64,000 nt of DNA from Alentia gelatinosa (Eukaryota; Annelida; Polychaeta; Phyllodocida; Polynoidae): NCBI GenBank assembly GCA_950022655.1, contig OX465581.1, positions 35,993,300-36,057,299 on the forward strand. The letters run 5' to 3'. The position numbers and the translations under genes are program-made. The first letter of the stretch is position 1; each line of letters begins with the position of its first letter. The notes under the pieces are model-generated. The model had not been told where the DNA came from. It ran no database searches and saw only the letters and a list, made by a program, of their open reading frames with translations. Below, in pieces: positions 46,699 through 57,984 of the stretch.

Positions 46699-46892
46699 CG
46701 ATTCAAATGAGATGGTATCGAGCTTTGACCCAAAACATGAATAGGTTTCTGAGTTCATCTCACCCCTCACCATGACTTATGGGCATACCTTTCTGACATA
46801 ATCCCCCATTGAGTATTTTTTTCTAAACACTCAATGTGCATTGGATACGAGTTCCCAATGTTACGGGGGAAAAATACCAGGGGTGAGATAAA
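46699..46892 (+). mobile_element. Non-coding repeat or MITE, family C copy 2
   Basis: Counterpart of 38175-38371, with CATCTCACCCCTCACC near its left core end, the palindrome CATTGAGTATTTT/AAACACTCAATG, and AATACCAGGGGTGAGATAA at the right. The outer CATCTCACCCCT/GGGGTGAGATA pair is clearer here than in the other copy. It lies directly upstream of the CpG island of the 47776 gene. Confidence 0.6.
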
Positions 46893-46939
46893 TAGAGAGA
46901 GGGACCGAGCGTACGATAGTAAATGTTTGTAGCTAGATA

Positions 46940-47775
46940 CGATCTATTCCGAGTCCGACTCAGTCAGCAGTGACGGTCGTGGCTGGGTGGATCTTCACTG
47001 GAGGCGGAGGTGTGTGTGTCGCTACAGACACGCACGTCGTGGGAGTAGCAGCACCCAGCAGGTGGATCTGGATCCTCGCCACTCCGGTCCACACAGCAGT
47101 CCGTCACAGCCTCTACTTCTACAGCCACGGAGAAAGGGGCAGCCACAGAGTCGTCACCGCCGCTCGTCTATCCGCCCACCCACCCACCCACCCACCCGCG
47201 CTCTCCTCGCACTTCACAGCGCACCGCTCCACCGCCACCACCACCACCGCCGCCACCGTCTGTCCGCACATAACGCGGGGCCGCCTGTAAATCCAGCCAC
47301 CAGCCGCCACCACTGACTGACGGCCGCGCTGCAGCCCCGCCTGCCGTCTACCATAGCCACCGTCCACGTCGGCGCCGAGACCGGCTCTGCCAGCTTTACA
47401 CGCTTATTACACGGTGTCTCCAGTCTCAGCACCCGGCCCCGGCCCGTCGCCGTGCCGCCACCGGGATCCCCGGCATCCCTCCCCCCGCCTCCTCCTCCTC
47501 CTCCTCCACTCCCGCACTCACACCGTCCTCTGCGGTGAAGGTCACTCAGCTCTTCCTACACTTCGCGGGCTGTTTAGCGTCACTTCTCCGGAGCCTCCCG
47601 TCGGCGTAGGTGCCTCTCGTCCCGGTAAGCGGTCGGTCTGCGGCCTCCCCTCCTCCAGCACCCGGCAGCGGTCAGCGTGCGCCCCGAGACTCCCGTGTGA
47701 GTGAGTGAAGTGAGTGAGTGAGGGATCGGCCTGTGTTCAGTCGCAGAGAGAAGGAAGCGGATACGGCCCAGCAGC
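46940..47775 (+). promoter_or_regulatory. CpG island promoter and 5' leader of the 47776 gene
   Basis: Over 800 bases of very GC-rich sequence with simple runs (CCAC)n at 47170-47195, CCGCCACC repeats at 47230-47260 and a CCTCCTCCTC run near 47485-47510. All frames are interrupted before the ATG at 47776. A donor-like CCCG|GTAAGC at 47625 could mark an alternative leader intron. I cannot place the transcription start. Confidence 0.55.
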
Positions 47776-48103
47776 ATGGCGGCGGCGGTGAACGCGGACA
47801 TGCGGAAGGACGTGGAGATGAAGTACATCGACGACGGCGCCATGAAGCGCGACCACCACCCGGCCGTCAAGTCCGTCAAACACGTCACCATGGACGAGAC
47901 GGCCGAGAAAACGGAAGCGGAAACGCGCGACAAGGCCTTCAGCAAGGAGGAGAAGCCGCGCGAGCGCCGCATCCAGCAGCTGCGCCGGAAACGCTCCGGG
48001 TCCGGCTACTCGGCCACGTCCGGGTCCGAGGACGGACGCGCGGGTACACGCGGACGCTCCGGAAGTCAGTACTCGGAGGAGGGATCCGTGTATTCGGAGA
48101 CAG
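47776..48103 (+). CDS. First coding exon, charged disordered N-terminus, unrecognised gene
   Basis: The ATG context AGCATGG is strong. The exon has 109 codons plus one base and ends in ACAG|GTAAGC, phase 1. The peptide starts MAAAVNADMRKDVEMKYIDD. Residues 25-60 mix Lys/His/Glu (KSVKHVTMDETAEKTEAE), followed by a basic block (KPRERRIQQLRRKR) and a Ser/Gly/Tyr/Glu-rich tail (SGSGYSATSGSEDG, SGSQYSEEGSVYSETG). No signal peptide or membrane helix is seen. It looks like the disordered N-terminus of a cytoplasmic or membrane-associated protein, with possible phosphorylation sites. Codon use is strongly GC-biased, unlike the surroundings. A second donor, GTAG|GTAAGC, lies 28 bases on at 48132. I do not recognise the family. 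Confidence 0.6.
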
Positions 48104-48441
48104 GTAAGCGTCCACATACGGAGGGGAGTAGGTAAGCGGGCGGTGGAGGTTCACTGAGGGAGGACGGGGGCGTGTCCGTATGGAGAGTCAAGCAGACACT
48201 GTACACATCCAGTAAGTTAGCCGAGACATGCCGACACAGATGTTGTATCGAGTGCGGGGACTGACTTACCTGGATGTTGGCACGTCTTCTATGTAGCGCG
48301 GGATGAACAGAGTTTACGGTAAAGGCGTTCTGTGGTTGACGCCTACACACTTAGCCAGTACGTTTTTACCTACAGCGAAAAGAGATATATGTAAGGAGGC
48401 CATCCATAAAGTGCGTGATCCCTGAGTGGTTAGGGCGCGGT

Positions 48442-48466
48442 GGGGGGGGGGGGGGGGGGGGGGGGG
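48442..48466. repeat. 25-base poly-G run
   Basis: An uninterrupted G homopolymer about 340 bases into the intron after the 48103 donor. It could form a G-quadruplex, and its length is likely polymorphic or inaccurate. Confidence 0.8.
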
Positions 48467-50238
48467 CTCAAAATATTATAAAATTTTGCATATGCTCCTT
48501 CTTTGTTTTATTTCATACAAGATTGAGAGGGGGTGTGGGTGAGGGGTCAACATTTTCAGAAATTTCAGAAAGTCTTTACACAAGATTTGCACCGAATCAT
48601 TTGTCAAACCACATGTTCGTATCCGCCCGAGAGACCAGTGTTAAATAACCATGTTAAGTCCACATCATATCAATGAATTATTCCTGGAAGTAATTCAAAA
48701 GAGTATACGAGTTTTAGCGTCAGATATTGTGACACAACTGGAACTTTAGTTGACGGATGTGTGAGGTCAGTAGGACTCCATTATGGAAGAGAGGAAGTGT
48801 TTTATATGAGACTAATATACATATAGGTGCTGTGTTGGTGAGTGTACGTGTGTTATAATAGGCATAGTTGTGATTCGTATGCTTTTGTTTGGATTTTTTT
48901 ATTTACACACAATACCTTTGACCCATATGTAGGTCCTTTTCCCACTACAAATGTATATGATCTACTCAGCCCTTACATGTGCATGTCGTTATGACTGAAA
49001 CTAGATCACGTTACAGTATACAAATACATTATATAGGGATTGTGACCGAAGTTCCTTCAGTGAAACAAGAGCACTGATCGCAGGTCACCTGCTGTATTCT
49101 GCCACATTCTAGTTCTAGCCATATTTCATAGTGCTAAAGCCATGATAGGTCAGTATTAAACCTATAACCCTATAAGGTATATCTGTGTGAATGTTCTATA
49201 AATGGAACCCTTTACTATATGGACATTCATCACTTATACCCCTATACATTTTTAGACTTTCAAAAATCAAACAAGAATTGCGAAGGTTTCGTACTGATCG
49301 GTTGACCCATGTATTGCAATGGCAGGCCTATTAGCATGCCCTGTATATAGTTGTGACAGTGTCACGCCATGCGTCTCATCTTTTGCATGACATCAGTGTA
49401 GTGTTTTGGTGCCAGACTACATGCGTGACTCACTCTATGTGATGCGGGTGCATTAACCCCACAAAACCGTGAATAAAAACGTACATGTACCTGTACTAGA
49501 CATTCTACATCAAAACACATGTGTCTGGCAAGTCCAGGAGATCCTATAATGGATGGGGAATTGATAGATTCGGCAATTTAACCTCATCATTAAACCATGC
49601 AATTAATGTAGGTTTATGCTAATCTTATACAACGTATGAAAAAGCCCAGTGTACAAAAATCGGACTGGAATGGTGATTAAGGCAATAGATCAGAGGTAAG
49701 CATGATACGGGCTTGGTCCACTAGCTTAATCCTTTCCCAGGTCACGTCAGTGGGAATTGTGTCCTGTACCTTTAGAGAGGATCAAGCCTAACCCTTCTTT
49801 AGTAGTGTCAAGACCAAGGTAATAACTGACCACGCATCAATCTCTCATAGTGAACTGATGCGACCTATTCTTATCAAATAATCCGCTTTCAGTTTTTGCA
49901 GTGTTCAGAAGTGAGACAAGTGTTCGTGTTTTCTAGCTAGGATGGTGTTTTCACCGGTTTAATGAGACTAATGGACGTATTATCTATTCATGAAATCTCA
50001 TAAGTCAGAAAGTGGGTTGACAGCGAGTGACAGTTACAGCCGGACGAATTCACACAATGTGAGCTCATGGATTTGGGTTGGTAGGGGAGGAGGATGTGTC
50101 CTGGGGTCTTATGAGGACAAACTTCACAATGCTGCCCCTCCTCCTTCTACCAACCATGCATGCAAACTTATTGTGGGAGAGTCACATGAGAGATAAATCT
50201 ACTGCAATTAACATCACAGGCTGAATGTCAAACCAATA
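48467..50238. other. Presumed intronic stretch
   Basis: Nothing recognised. Downstream of the second first exon; no splice-bounded coding segment is convincing. Confidence 0.5.
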
Positions 50239-50325
50239 GACGATAACTACATGTTCTGCATCATGTTGAAAGCAGCGCTATTTTAGAGGAAAGCTGCCTC
50301 ATTCACTTCTCATCACGTCGTGTTC
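50239..50325 (+). repeat. Dispersed repeat, family D copy 1
   Basis: ACGATAACTACATGT, CTGCATCATGTTGAAAG, AGAGGAAAGCTG and CTTCTCATCACGTCGT follow in the same order as at 52186-52272, with only a few differences in about 86 bases. No coding capacity. Confidence 0.65.
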
Positions 50326-50384
50326 ACCTCAGAGTGTATTTTTAGGGCGGGGGATATCTTTTCAGGTTCAGGCTACATAATCAT

Positions 50385-50730
50385 CCGGAGGCAGTTAACT
50401 TTGGGTTAAGAGCACTGCACTCTTAATCCCAAGGTTGAGCGACTTGTGGGTTCGAGTCCTACTTTAGCCACTTTTCTCCTTCATCCCCAGCAGTGGTAGA
50501 TCTACTGTAAAATCAAAGGCAAATCCTTCTCATACCACCATATATATGTGGTGTTGGAAGTTAAAAAAAACTGTCACCTCGGTAAATGTGTAGAGGCGAG
50601 ATTTCTAGCCGAATTCATCACACACATTCATTCACCACCCTTGTGGTGTGAAAGCAGTGATAAAAGTTGAACCTTAATAAAGTCTTGAAAAGACCCATAA
50701 TGATTGTCTGGACGTTAAATCAAACAAACA
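50385..50730 (+). mobile_element. tRNA-derived SINE, near full length
   Basis: A well-preserved copy: A-box-like region at 50393-50412, B-box GGGTTCGAGTCC at 50448-50459, then CATCCCCAGCAGTGGTAGAT, GGTAAATGTGTAG, CACCACCCTTGTGGTGTGAAAG and TGGACGTTAAATCAAACAAACA. Its B-box is the closest to consensus of all copies here. Confidence 0.8.
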
Positions 50731-50763
50731 GAGTCTTCTGACTAGAAAGAAGTCAGAAGACTC
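50731..50763. other. Perfect 13-bp hairpin at the SINE end
   Basis: GAGTCTTCTGACT (50731-50743) and AGTCAGAAGACTC (50751-50763) pair exactly around a seven-base loop. It begins right after the SINE tail, so it may be part of a composite element or the target site. Confidence 0.7.
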
Positions 50764-50910
50764 TGGATGATAATAAAAATATGAAAAATGTCAGTAGACA
50801 TTCATTGTAGAACAGAAAGTATGAAAAGGTATATAGTTATGTAAATGTATTGTGAATGGTGAATGAATGTCATTAAAATTGTCTGTCCTGTATTTGTATA
50901 TTATATGTAG

Positions 50911-50946
50911 ACGCCAGCGTGGAAGATCGTCTGGCAACAGATGAAC
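50911..50946 (+). CDS. Candidate 36-nt microexon of the 47776 gene
   Basis: A pyrimidine-rich tract and ATGTAG precede 36 bases that end at AAC|GTATGT. Spliced after 48103 it would read D-ASVEDRLATDE and keep phase 1, extending the acidic/Ser-rich tail. Against it, the downstream CCGTCTGTAAATAAACTTGAATTAAA looks like the 3' end of a retroelement, and a 36-base open segment is easy to find by chance. Confidence 0.2.
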
Positions 50947-51611
50947 GTATGTACCGTCTGTAAATAAACTTGAATTAAAAGAAATTATTGGGAACTACCT
51001 CCATGTTAGATAAGTTACTGGAACCCATGTTACAAGCTCGGGCTGGCAGACGACAGAGGTTGGAGTAATCAATACACTAGCGGTAGTTATAGTGAATACC
51101 GCCAAATGTATGTGGAGCATCCGCTAATACCACTACAAAAGCTCTTTGAAAAGGGTTCTCAAAATAGATTACTTTTTCCTAAATAACCTTCACTACTCCA
51201 GTCAGATAAGGCTTAATACACGAGACGTGTAACGTAGGAAACAGGTGCTATACAAACGGAAGTCTCCGAGATAAATGATTAGAAATGCAGTGATAAGTGA
51301 TAAAGAGATTTCTACGATAAAGTCTTATCTCTATCTATTGTTTGTGAAGTAGCTGTGAAGAGTTTATTCCGACCCCAAGGTAAACCACCAGTGAATATGA
51401 TCTTGTTGGCTTGATATAACTTGAAATAAAGATGCTTGATGGGTCCAAAATATATGAAACATTGACTATCAAACCTTTTCTGATATTTCTCCGATGATCT
51501 AAACCCAGAAATCTGCTTGGGTGAATGGATTCCCCAAAACCTAGGTTTTGAAGAGTGGGGACGGGATCTACGACCCGTTTCCTTGTTTGGGTTACTCTTT
51601 GTCGCACAATT
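50947..51611. other. Stretch without recognised gene
   Basis: Nothing recognised. Confidence 0.5.
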
Positions 51612-51789
51612 CAGAAATGGCAGTTTTCCTATTTTCCAAGGAAGTACTTGGTTTTATCTTCAGTTTATAAGATTCCTTTTTCTTCTGTAAAACGAAGAAA
51701 ATAGATTGGGCCTCATTTACCCTTTCTCTCTGCGGCAATAAATTCCACATGGAAAAATGTCCTCTTTTTTCATGACCCCAACATCCCTG
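51612..51789 (+). mobile_element. hAT-like MITE, family B copy 4 (internally deleted)
   Basis: Starts CAGAAATGGCAGTTTTCC and ends ACCCCAACATCCCTG. It keeps TTTTCCAAGGAAG, TATCTTCAG and CTCTCTGCGGCAATAAATTCC, but at 178 bases it is about 90 shorter than copies 1 and 5. Confidence 0.65.
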
Positions 51790-52026
51790 ACATACAGAAC
51801 CATCACATGGATACCTCATAGCAACATAACTCAATTCAGACAGCCAGTCGTCATAGTCAAGCTAGTATCGGTTTGTATACAGAGGTGTCCTAGCCACGTT
51901 CAAATTTACTAGTACATATAGACTCATATCGGAATAGACTTTTCTTCGAATGAGAAGTGCATTAGTATATCATCGTTAATGGCAATGCTATTCAAAAAGC
52001 GAGATATTACTATTACCCAAGAAATG

Positions 52027-52030
<4 letters not shown>

Positions 52031-52057
<27 letters not shown>

Positions 52058-52078
52058 TTATCTCTTTATAGTGACTGT

Positions 52079-52148
<70 letters not shown>

Positions 52149-52176
52149 GACATAACAGTCACTATAAAGAGATAAA
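52031..52176. repeat. (TA)n tracts inside an exact 24-bp inverted repeat
   Basis: TTTATCTCTTTATAGTGACT then GTTA (52057-52080) is exactly complementary to 52153-52176. Between them lie two (TA)n blocks, each followed by TAGTAGACA, and a third (TA)n block lies just outside on the left. The whole folds into one long hairpin. It is probably a small inverted-repeat element expanded by TA slippage. The minus-strand Tyr/Ile-rich frame here is an artefact. Confidence 0.8.
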
Positions 52177-52185
52177 CGTTCCCAA

Positions 52186-52275
52186 CCACAAACGATAACT
52201 ACATGTACTGCATCATGTTGAAAGTAGCGCCATTTAGAGGAAAGCTGTCTCATTCGCTTCTCATCACGTCGTAGT
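52186..52275 (+). repeat. Dispersed repeat, family D copy 2
   Basis: Second copy of 50239-50325, nine bases after the (TA)n hairpin and in the same orientation. Confidence 0.65.
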
Positions 52276-54071
52276 AAATTTGCCAGACGTGCGACTGACA
52301 GTCTCCTTGGGAATTTCGTTTACTAATCAAGAGGCGGTGACGATGATTGCATAATAAGCTGAGATGAAGTGGTAATAGTGTCAGATGTGACAGTAGTTTA
52401 TAATTAAGTGTGGGCCTGAACATCATTATCAGTGATTGTTATATAATAATGCCAAATTATGGTTGGCTGCTTCTTTTGTTTGATAAGCTCTCATAAATGG
52501 CAGGTCAATCTTGAAAAGCCGAAGTTGAATATCTAATGTAATATATTGGGGCCTTTTCTATTCTGGTATCAAATTGGCAATTTGAGCCACACCCATGTTT
52601 TTCCTTATCGAAGAGTAATGCCAACAGAATGCATTTTCATGGATTGCGTTGATTGTGGTTTGATTCTACCAGGTACCTGGTTTTTCCTGTTTTTTTTCTA
52701 AACTATTAATTCTAACCGTAATAACAATTTTATAAAGGGAGCCAGCTTTTATACGCTTTCACATTTTCAAAATTTCAACACACTTAAATGGGTTTGTCTA
52801 TCAAATAAAAGATCATTTCTACATATTTTGAAAACCATTTTGTGGCATAACTATAGCCTCTTTCGCCAACATAGTGTAAAATCACTATCACCACTGATTC
52901 TTCTATGTTAGTGTCATTTTACTATAACTCTTTAAATGTTTAGTTTACGGGTAATGACAATTATTTTAAAATATGTAAAAGTTCAGGTTGAATTTCAGGA
53001 TAAGGCAGAGATATCTCCCTCTAAAATAATTTCACGAACAAATATCCGTAATCGGGGGAGAGCAAATAATCAAGAGTGATTATAAACTCCCGCCATGTGC
53101 GCTGATGTATATACATGTACTACACAGGTGTGCCCAAATGCCCATATTCTTGTTCTTTACGTGCTAGATAATCTTGATTATCTTTTTCACCAAAAAATTG
53201 TGGGAGATGAACAAGGGGAAATTTCCAAGATCTCTTGGGATATCAGTTGAGTTCTTGAAATGATTTTTGGAAGTAATAAAGCATCCACTTTGTAAAAGTG
53301 GATGAATGAAGAGAAGGGAACTTCAGTTAAGAACAAAGATGAGGAGTTATTACCCTTTCACAAGAGAGCAGCCATCCGGATAATTGCAAACCAATATCTT
53401 TCCTGCATTGAGATTACAAACTAATAAGAAAGGGGTACTAGCTATCAAACTATGGCCGGTAATGAATAACATTACACATAGAGACTGAACAGGGTTTATT
53501 AAATGAGAGTATATAGGCGTGAACATAAGATAGAAGATAAGTTACTTGCCTCATGTTGAGGCAAAAGAAAAAAAGAGGAACTCCTAAAAAAATAACCCCC
53601 AAAAAACAACCCATGAGGTATACATAAGGTGTATCTCGAGCCCTGAAAATGATCGATTTTTTAAAACTCGGCTGTGTCTAGAGTTTACCTGGACCTCAGA
53701 AATATATTTCCCCTTATTGCCCCTTAAAACATACCGTAAGTAGAATTAGTAGGCGTTTAACTATGTTATTCTGTGTGTTTCATATAACTAACATTATACC
53801 CCGTGTCGCTTACTCACAGATAACACACCTGACATCTTTCTTATATGATTTGGATAAATGCTATCACGGAGAAATGTACTATTTATTATCGTTGGTGCAG
53901 AGTGTAAAACTGAAATGCCGAGCTAGAGGCCATTCAGTCTCTGTTTACTTTTTAAACCCAAGTGTGAATCAATAGTGCTTCGACTCGTGGCTGGAGGTTG
54001 TTAGATCAGTTTACATGTAAGAGAGTTGTAGTCATATTGGAGGGCACTAAGGACGTTTAATGACCTGGCAC
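52276..54071. other. Stretch without recognised gene
   Basis: No supported gene. A 10-bp stem, CATCCACTTT/AAAGTGGATG, lies at 53283-53304. Confidence 0.5.
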
Positions 54072-54420
54072 TTCCTGACTTGTGTATTCCATGAGAGTGG
54101 CAAAGGTAGCATGACATGGCATATCCCGTCAGACTAGAACAGGGAATAGTTTCCTGATATGGTATACGCTTTCATATTTGTGCCGGTAATAAAGCGCACT
54201 ACAGCTTCCTGACATGACACATGCCATCATATTTCTGTAGGTAATAAGCGCGCTTTAGCTTCCTGACATGACACAAATGGCATCATACTTGTCAGATTAG
54301 AACAGGTCATAAGCGCGATTTAGCTTCCTGATATGGAGTATGCCATCATACTAAAATATGTAATAAGCACGCTTTTGCTTCCTGACATGACATATACCAT
54401 CATCCCCTTTGTCATCACTA
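54072..54420. repeat. 54-bp tandem repeat, about six units
   Basis: TTCCTGACATGACA-like starts recur at 54072, 54151, 54206, 54260, 54325 and 54379. Each is followed by GCCATCAT or a variant and by GGTAATAAGCGCGCTTTAGC. Spacing is 54-55 in the regular part and 65-79 where insertions occur. The AAGCGCG phrase is well kept between units. No coding function. Confidence 0.75.
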
Positions 54421-57291
54421 TGCAGGAAGTCTGCGATTTAGATGCACTATTTCTCTTTTATGCATACACTTCTATTTGAGGGGGTGGGATTAGGTTAGTA
54501 TGCGTTGGTAGATTATAGACTTGCCAGGGGCATTGGGAGACTGAGACTCTATTGAAGGTTACCTAGCAGAAAAGAGAAATATGCAGACACGTAGAAAAAA
54601 AACAAACATACAATCCCCTGCAGGTCCTAAGTATAGCCGCCTTGCCCTACAATGTCCGACAAGCGAAGAAGCGAGCACATGTACGTATGTTTGCGTGCCG
54701 GTGGCATCTCGGTGGAAAAAAACCAGCAAACCGCTGTGGAAGGATAGCGGGGGCAGATAGAGGATCTGAGACAGACGCCATTGTACAACCGACCCCATGG
54801 ACTTTGGAGAACAACACAGCGCCTCGGCCTTGCCTCATATAAAGGTGGTCTTGGAACAATCTTGAAGAGGCTGGACCATTGGAGGGAGAACAAGCAGGCT
54901 TCTGGAGGATTGATGAATGGTGCTTCATGATAAATGACCCACATGCAGACTGAAGGCAGACCGGGGGCAGACAGGAGGCTTGCTGCTATATCAGCAACAT
55001 TGCTACTGCCGCAAGTGGACTCTTTCTGAGTGCAGATCAATCATACACCGATATATAGTAGCCTACTTCAAATGCGAACCATAATTGGGTTTTAATGTAT
55101 GGTTGATTTCTTAAAGTATGTATACCATTATGACACAGTATTATGTATCACTGCCTCATTTAAGCTATTAGACAAAGTTTCGCTCCTCCTTTTTGTTCCG
55201 CGTCAACAGCGATATCTAGAAACACATTTATATCCTCACCCTCATACGAGTACATGGGCAAATTAATCAAAGGTGCTTTAGATTATTCTCCTTTGTAAGC
55301 AGCTCATGGAACTGCTCTGCACATATTGTATTCAGGCGGTACCTGCAGTACTCTAACCATCCGCTCGTCTCAAAATCACATATTGCATATATTTCACGTT
55401 GTAGGAATTAGGGTAGATTCTTAACTATACACCCAGCCTCAAACAGATTACAGTACATATTTCAATAATAACTTCATAAGCAACACCATAAATCCATCGT
55501 ATTCGGGAAAGGTCTGTATTGAAATACAACATAATAAAGGCCTGCCAGTGGCTGCTGACTTAGTGAGAGGAGAGAGGGTAGACGGACCCGCATACCAATG
55601 CCTGTTATCTGTTTACCCTAAGGGTGACGGGCAGATCGAAATAATCTGGGTCTGCATCCCTTCCTGGAGGATGTTTACCTCTGCCTCTCGCCTTTCCCGC
55701 TATTCCGCAGCGAGCAGTCGCTAAACCGTGGTCGTCTGCGTCCTCGAGTCCCGACAGCAAGCACAGCTTACTGCTAAAAAAAACCACACACCTGCCTACG
55801 TTTCCTCTCCTTTATATCCACATCCCCAACGTAACGCCCAGGAAGCAAATTGCTTGCTTAATGTGCTCAGAGAAAATCATCGGCTTGACAGTCTCTGCTG
55901 TAAGGATCTTAGAGGAGGGAATGGATATGCAAATAGTCCGTAGAAGCACGCGTACTGTGAATATATCTCAGTACGTACTGCTCTCCCCACTCACTCTCCA
56001 ATCACATCTCTCTATGGGGAATTGGACTTGGCATCAGATGATGTGGGTATTACCAGCATCAGGTTGTCAACTGTAGTGTTTGCCCATGTCAGAGAATGTG
56101 ATAGGCATTGGTTGTGGAATGGGTCTTCTTTGCGATATCACCCACATGTATGTATATTTCGTGCCAATGGAATATGGTCCAAATTGCCCTACAGTTCTTT
56201 TTTAGGGTATTTTTACCCAACAGGTTCAGGGAGCGATGTGGTTCTAATTTTGAAAGCTACCAACATCTTATTGATTCTGTGTTCGTTGATAAAAGGAGAG
56301 CAGAAAAAGATGAAATAGAGGTGGCCTTATTATAACAATACAATGACATGATATGTTGTGTTGACGTTTGAAAGTCGTAGTTCAGCAACACAGTAATATG
56401 ATTGCTAAAAGATATGATAATGATATTATATTATATCATAATAACGTTGTAAGCAGAGCACCATATACCTATATCAAAGCTTACTTGTAGACCCTTTTAT
56501 ATTTTCACATTCAGTGAGATCTAATTCTCATTAATTACGTTTTTAGTCTAGATATTAGCATTGTAAGGTAAAGAAAGTCCACCAGGTGTTGATTCCCATA
56601 GTGAATCCCGTAAATCCTCTGATACCGCATTTTATAGTCTTCTAGCCGACACACCTGTTGTCTCGGTCGTCACCTGGCTGTGTAGCGATCACGTTATAGA
56701 AGATGGGCTTACGGCGGGCCACAACACCCGCGGGCTTCTCCACATCATAAAAAGATAATGATAATAAATCGGCTTATTAATTGAATACCATACAGGATAT
56801 TGTCGAAAAATACAAATATCATTTCCGATGAAGACTTCCAAATAAGGTTGCCTGATATCGATGGAAGAAACCAGATCCATGGTTCTAGCGAGATGTGATA
56901 TGCAGGTTTTGTGCAGGTTAGTTGTTCATCTGTAACAAAAGTGCAGTTATATTCTACCCACGTAAAAAGACGAACCACTCACAGAAAGGTCCAGCCACGT
57001 GCCGGGGGAACCGTAGCGATGGTGCATATTGGACCAACCTTTAGTCTGCCGTAGGTGTTCTTAGTGTTGTACTTATATAAGGAGTATTTGTAAGCAAGGG
57101 AATCTCTTCCACCTCCTCTATCAACGTTAAAGTTAATCAGCCAAACGTAGATGGTATGATAAGCTGCACCTGTCTTAGTCTGAAAGACTTCTAAACCAAT
57201 TATTTCGCTCTCAGTGCAAAGCAAAGCAAACTTCTGTCTGTTGTAAATTGGCCTAAGCACTATTCCACACTCACCCCATCACCCATTATAC
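54421..57291. other. Long stretch without recognised gene
   Basis: No supported gene. A GC-richer patch at 54620-54830 has frames on both strands without domains. Frames at 56022-56335 (+) and 56745-57260 (-) were inspected and not recognised. Confidence 0.5.
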
Positions 57292-57556
57292 CAGAGTTGG
57301 CAGCTTTCCTTTGTTACAAGGAAATCCTTATTTTCATTTTCTATTTATAAACATTTTTTTCTGGTGTGAAACAATGAGTGAATTAATTGGCCCTCATCCA
57401 AACCAATAAACAATGGTTCAAACCTCCCTGCACACTCTTGCCTCATTCCATGGCCAATATCGATGCGTTTTCCATGTTGTCTCAGTCTCTCTGAGGCAGT
57501 ACATTTCATATAGAAAATACTTCCTCTTTGTTTTATGACCCCAGCTAACATCCCTG
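57292..57556 (+). mobile_element. hAT-like MITE, family B copy 5
   Basis: A 265-base copy from CAGAGTTGGCAG to AACATCCCTG. Flanking octamers CATTATAC and TAATATAC agree at six of eight positions, consistent with an aged 8-bp target duplication. Internal landmarks: ACAAGGAAATCC, ATTTTCATTTTCT, TTCAAACCTCCC, CCATGGCCAA, TCTCTCTGAGGCAGTAC. Confidence 0.7.
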
Positions 57557-57749
57557 TAATATACATATGTATATCTACATCTCGCCAACCTACCAGAGAC
57601 GTAGTCTACCCACGGTGATGCTGGCAGTGTGAAGCGACCCAGCCCCATGCACTGAGCCGCTCGTACCTGTAAGCGAGCTGCTCACCCTATTTATATCCCG
57701 TGTGATCCTCTTCCAGCGGCCGCGTGCTCAGCTCGCGCGTACGAATTAC

Positions 57750-57984
57750 CTTGACGTGGCGAGCTGTCATCATGAAAGCGCGGCCCGGGGTTCTTCAGGC
57801 CACCTGAGCACTCCCGGTGACGGGAAACCGGATGACCTTTAGTGACCTTTACGGAACCACTGCCCTCAGAAATTGGTCCTTTTCTTGACGGATCGAGGCC
57901 CTCTTGTTCCGACTGGGCACCAGTGAGTGAGTGATCACCCTCTTTGTCAACAGTGACTCCACGCTGATCTTCTACATCCCATTT
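57750..57984 (-). CDS. Candidate minus-strand exon, charged and disordered
   Basis: On the minus strand, an acceptor-like ACAACAG precedes KWDVEDQRGVTVDKEGDHSL and 235 bases stay open to CGTCAAG|GTAATT (phase 0 in, phase 1 out). The peptide is Glu/Lys/Gly/Ser/Asp-rich, unlike GC-driven chance frames, and the donor falls in a GC-rich patch. The pyrimidine tract is weak and no domain is recognised. The same frame reads through both ends (57691-58032). Confidence 0.3.

Noticed and set aside
51924..52253. Tyr/Ile-rich minus frame of 109 codons
   Set aside because: It is a translation of (TA)n tracts.
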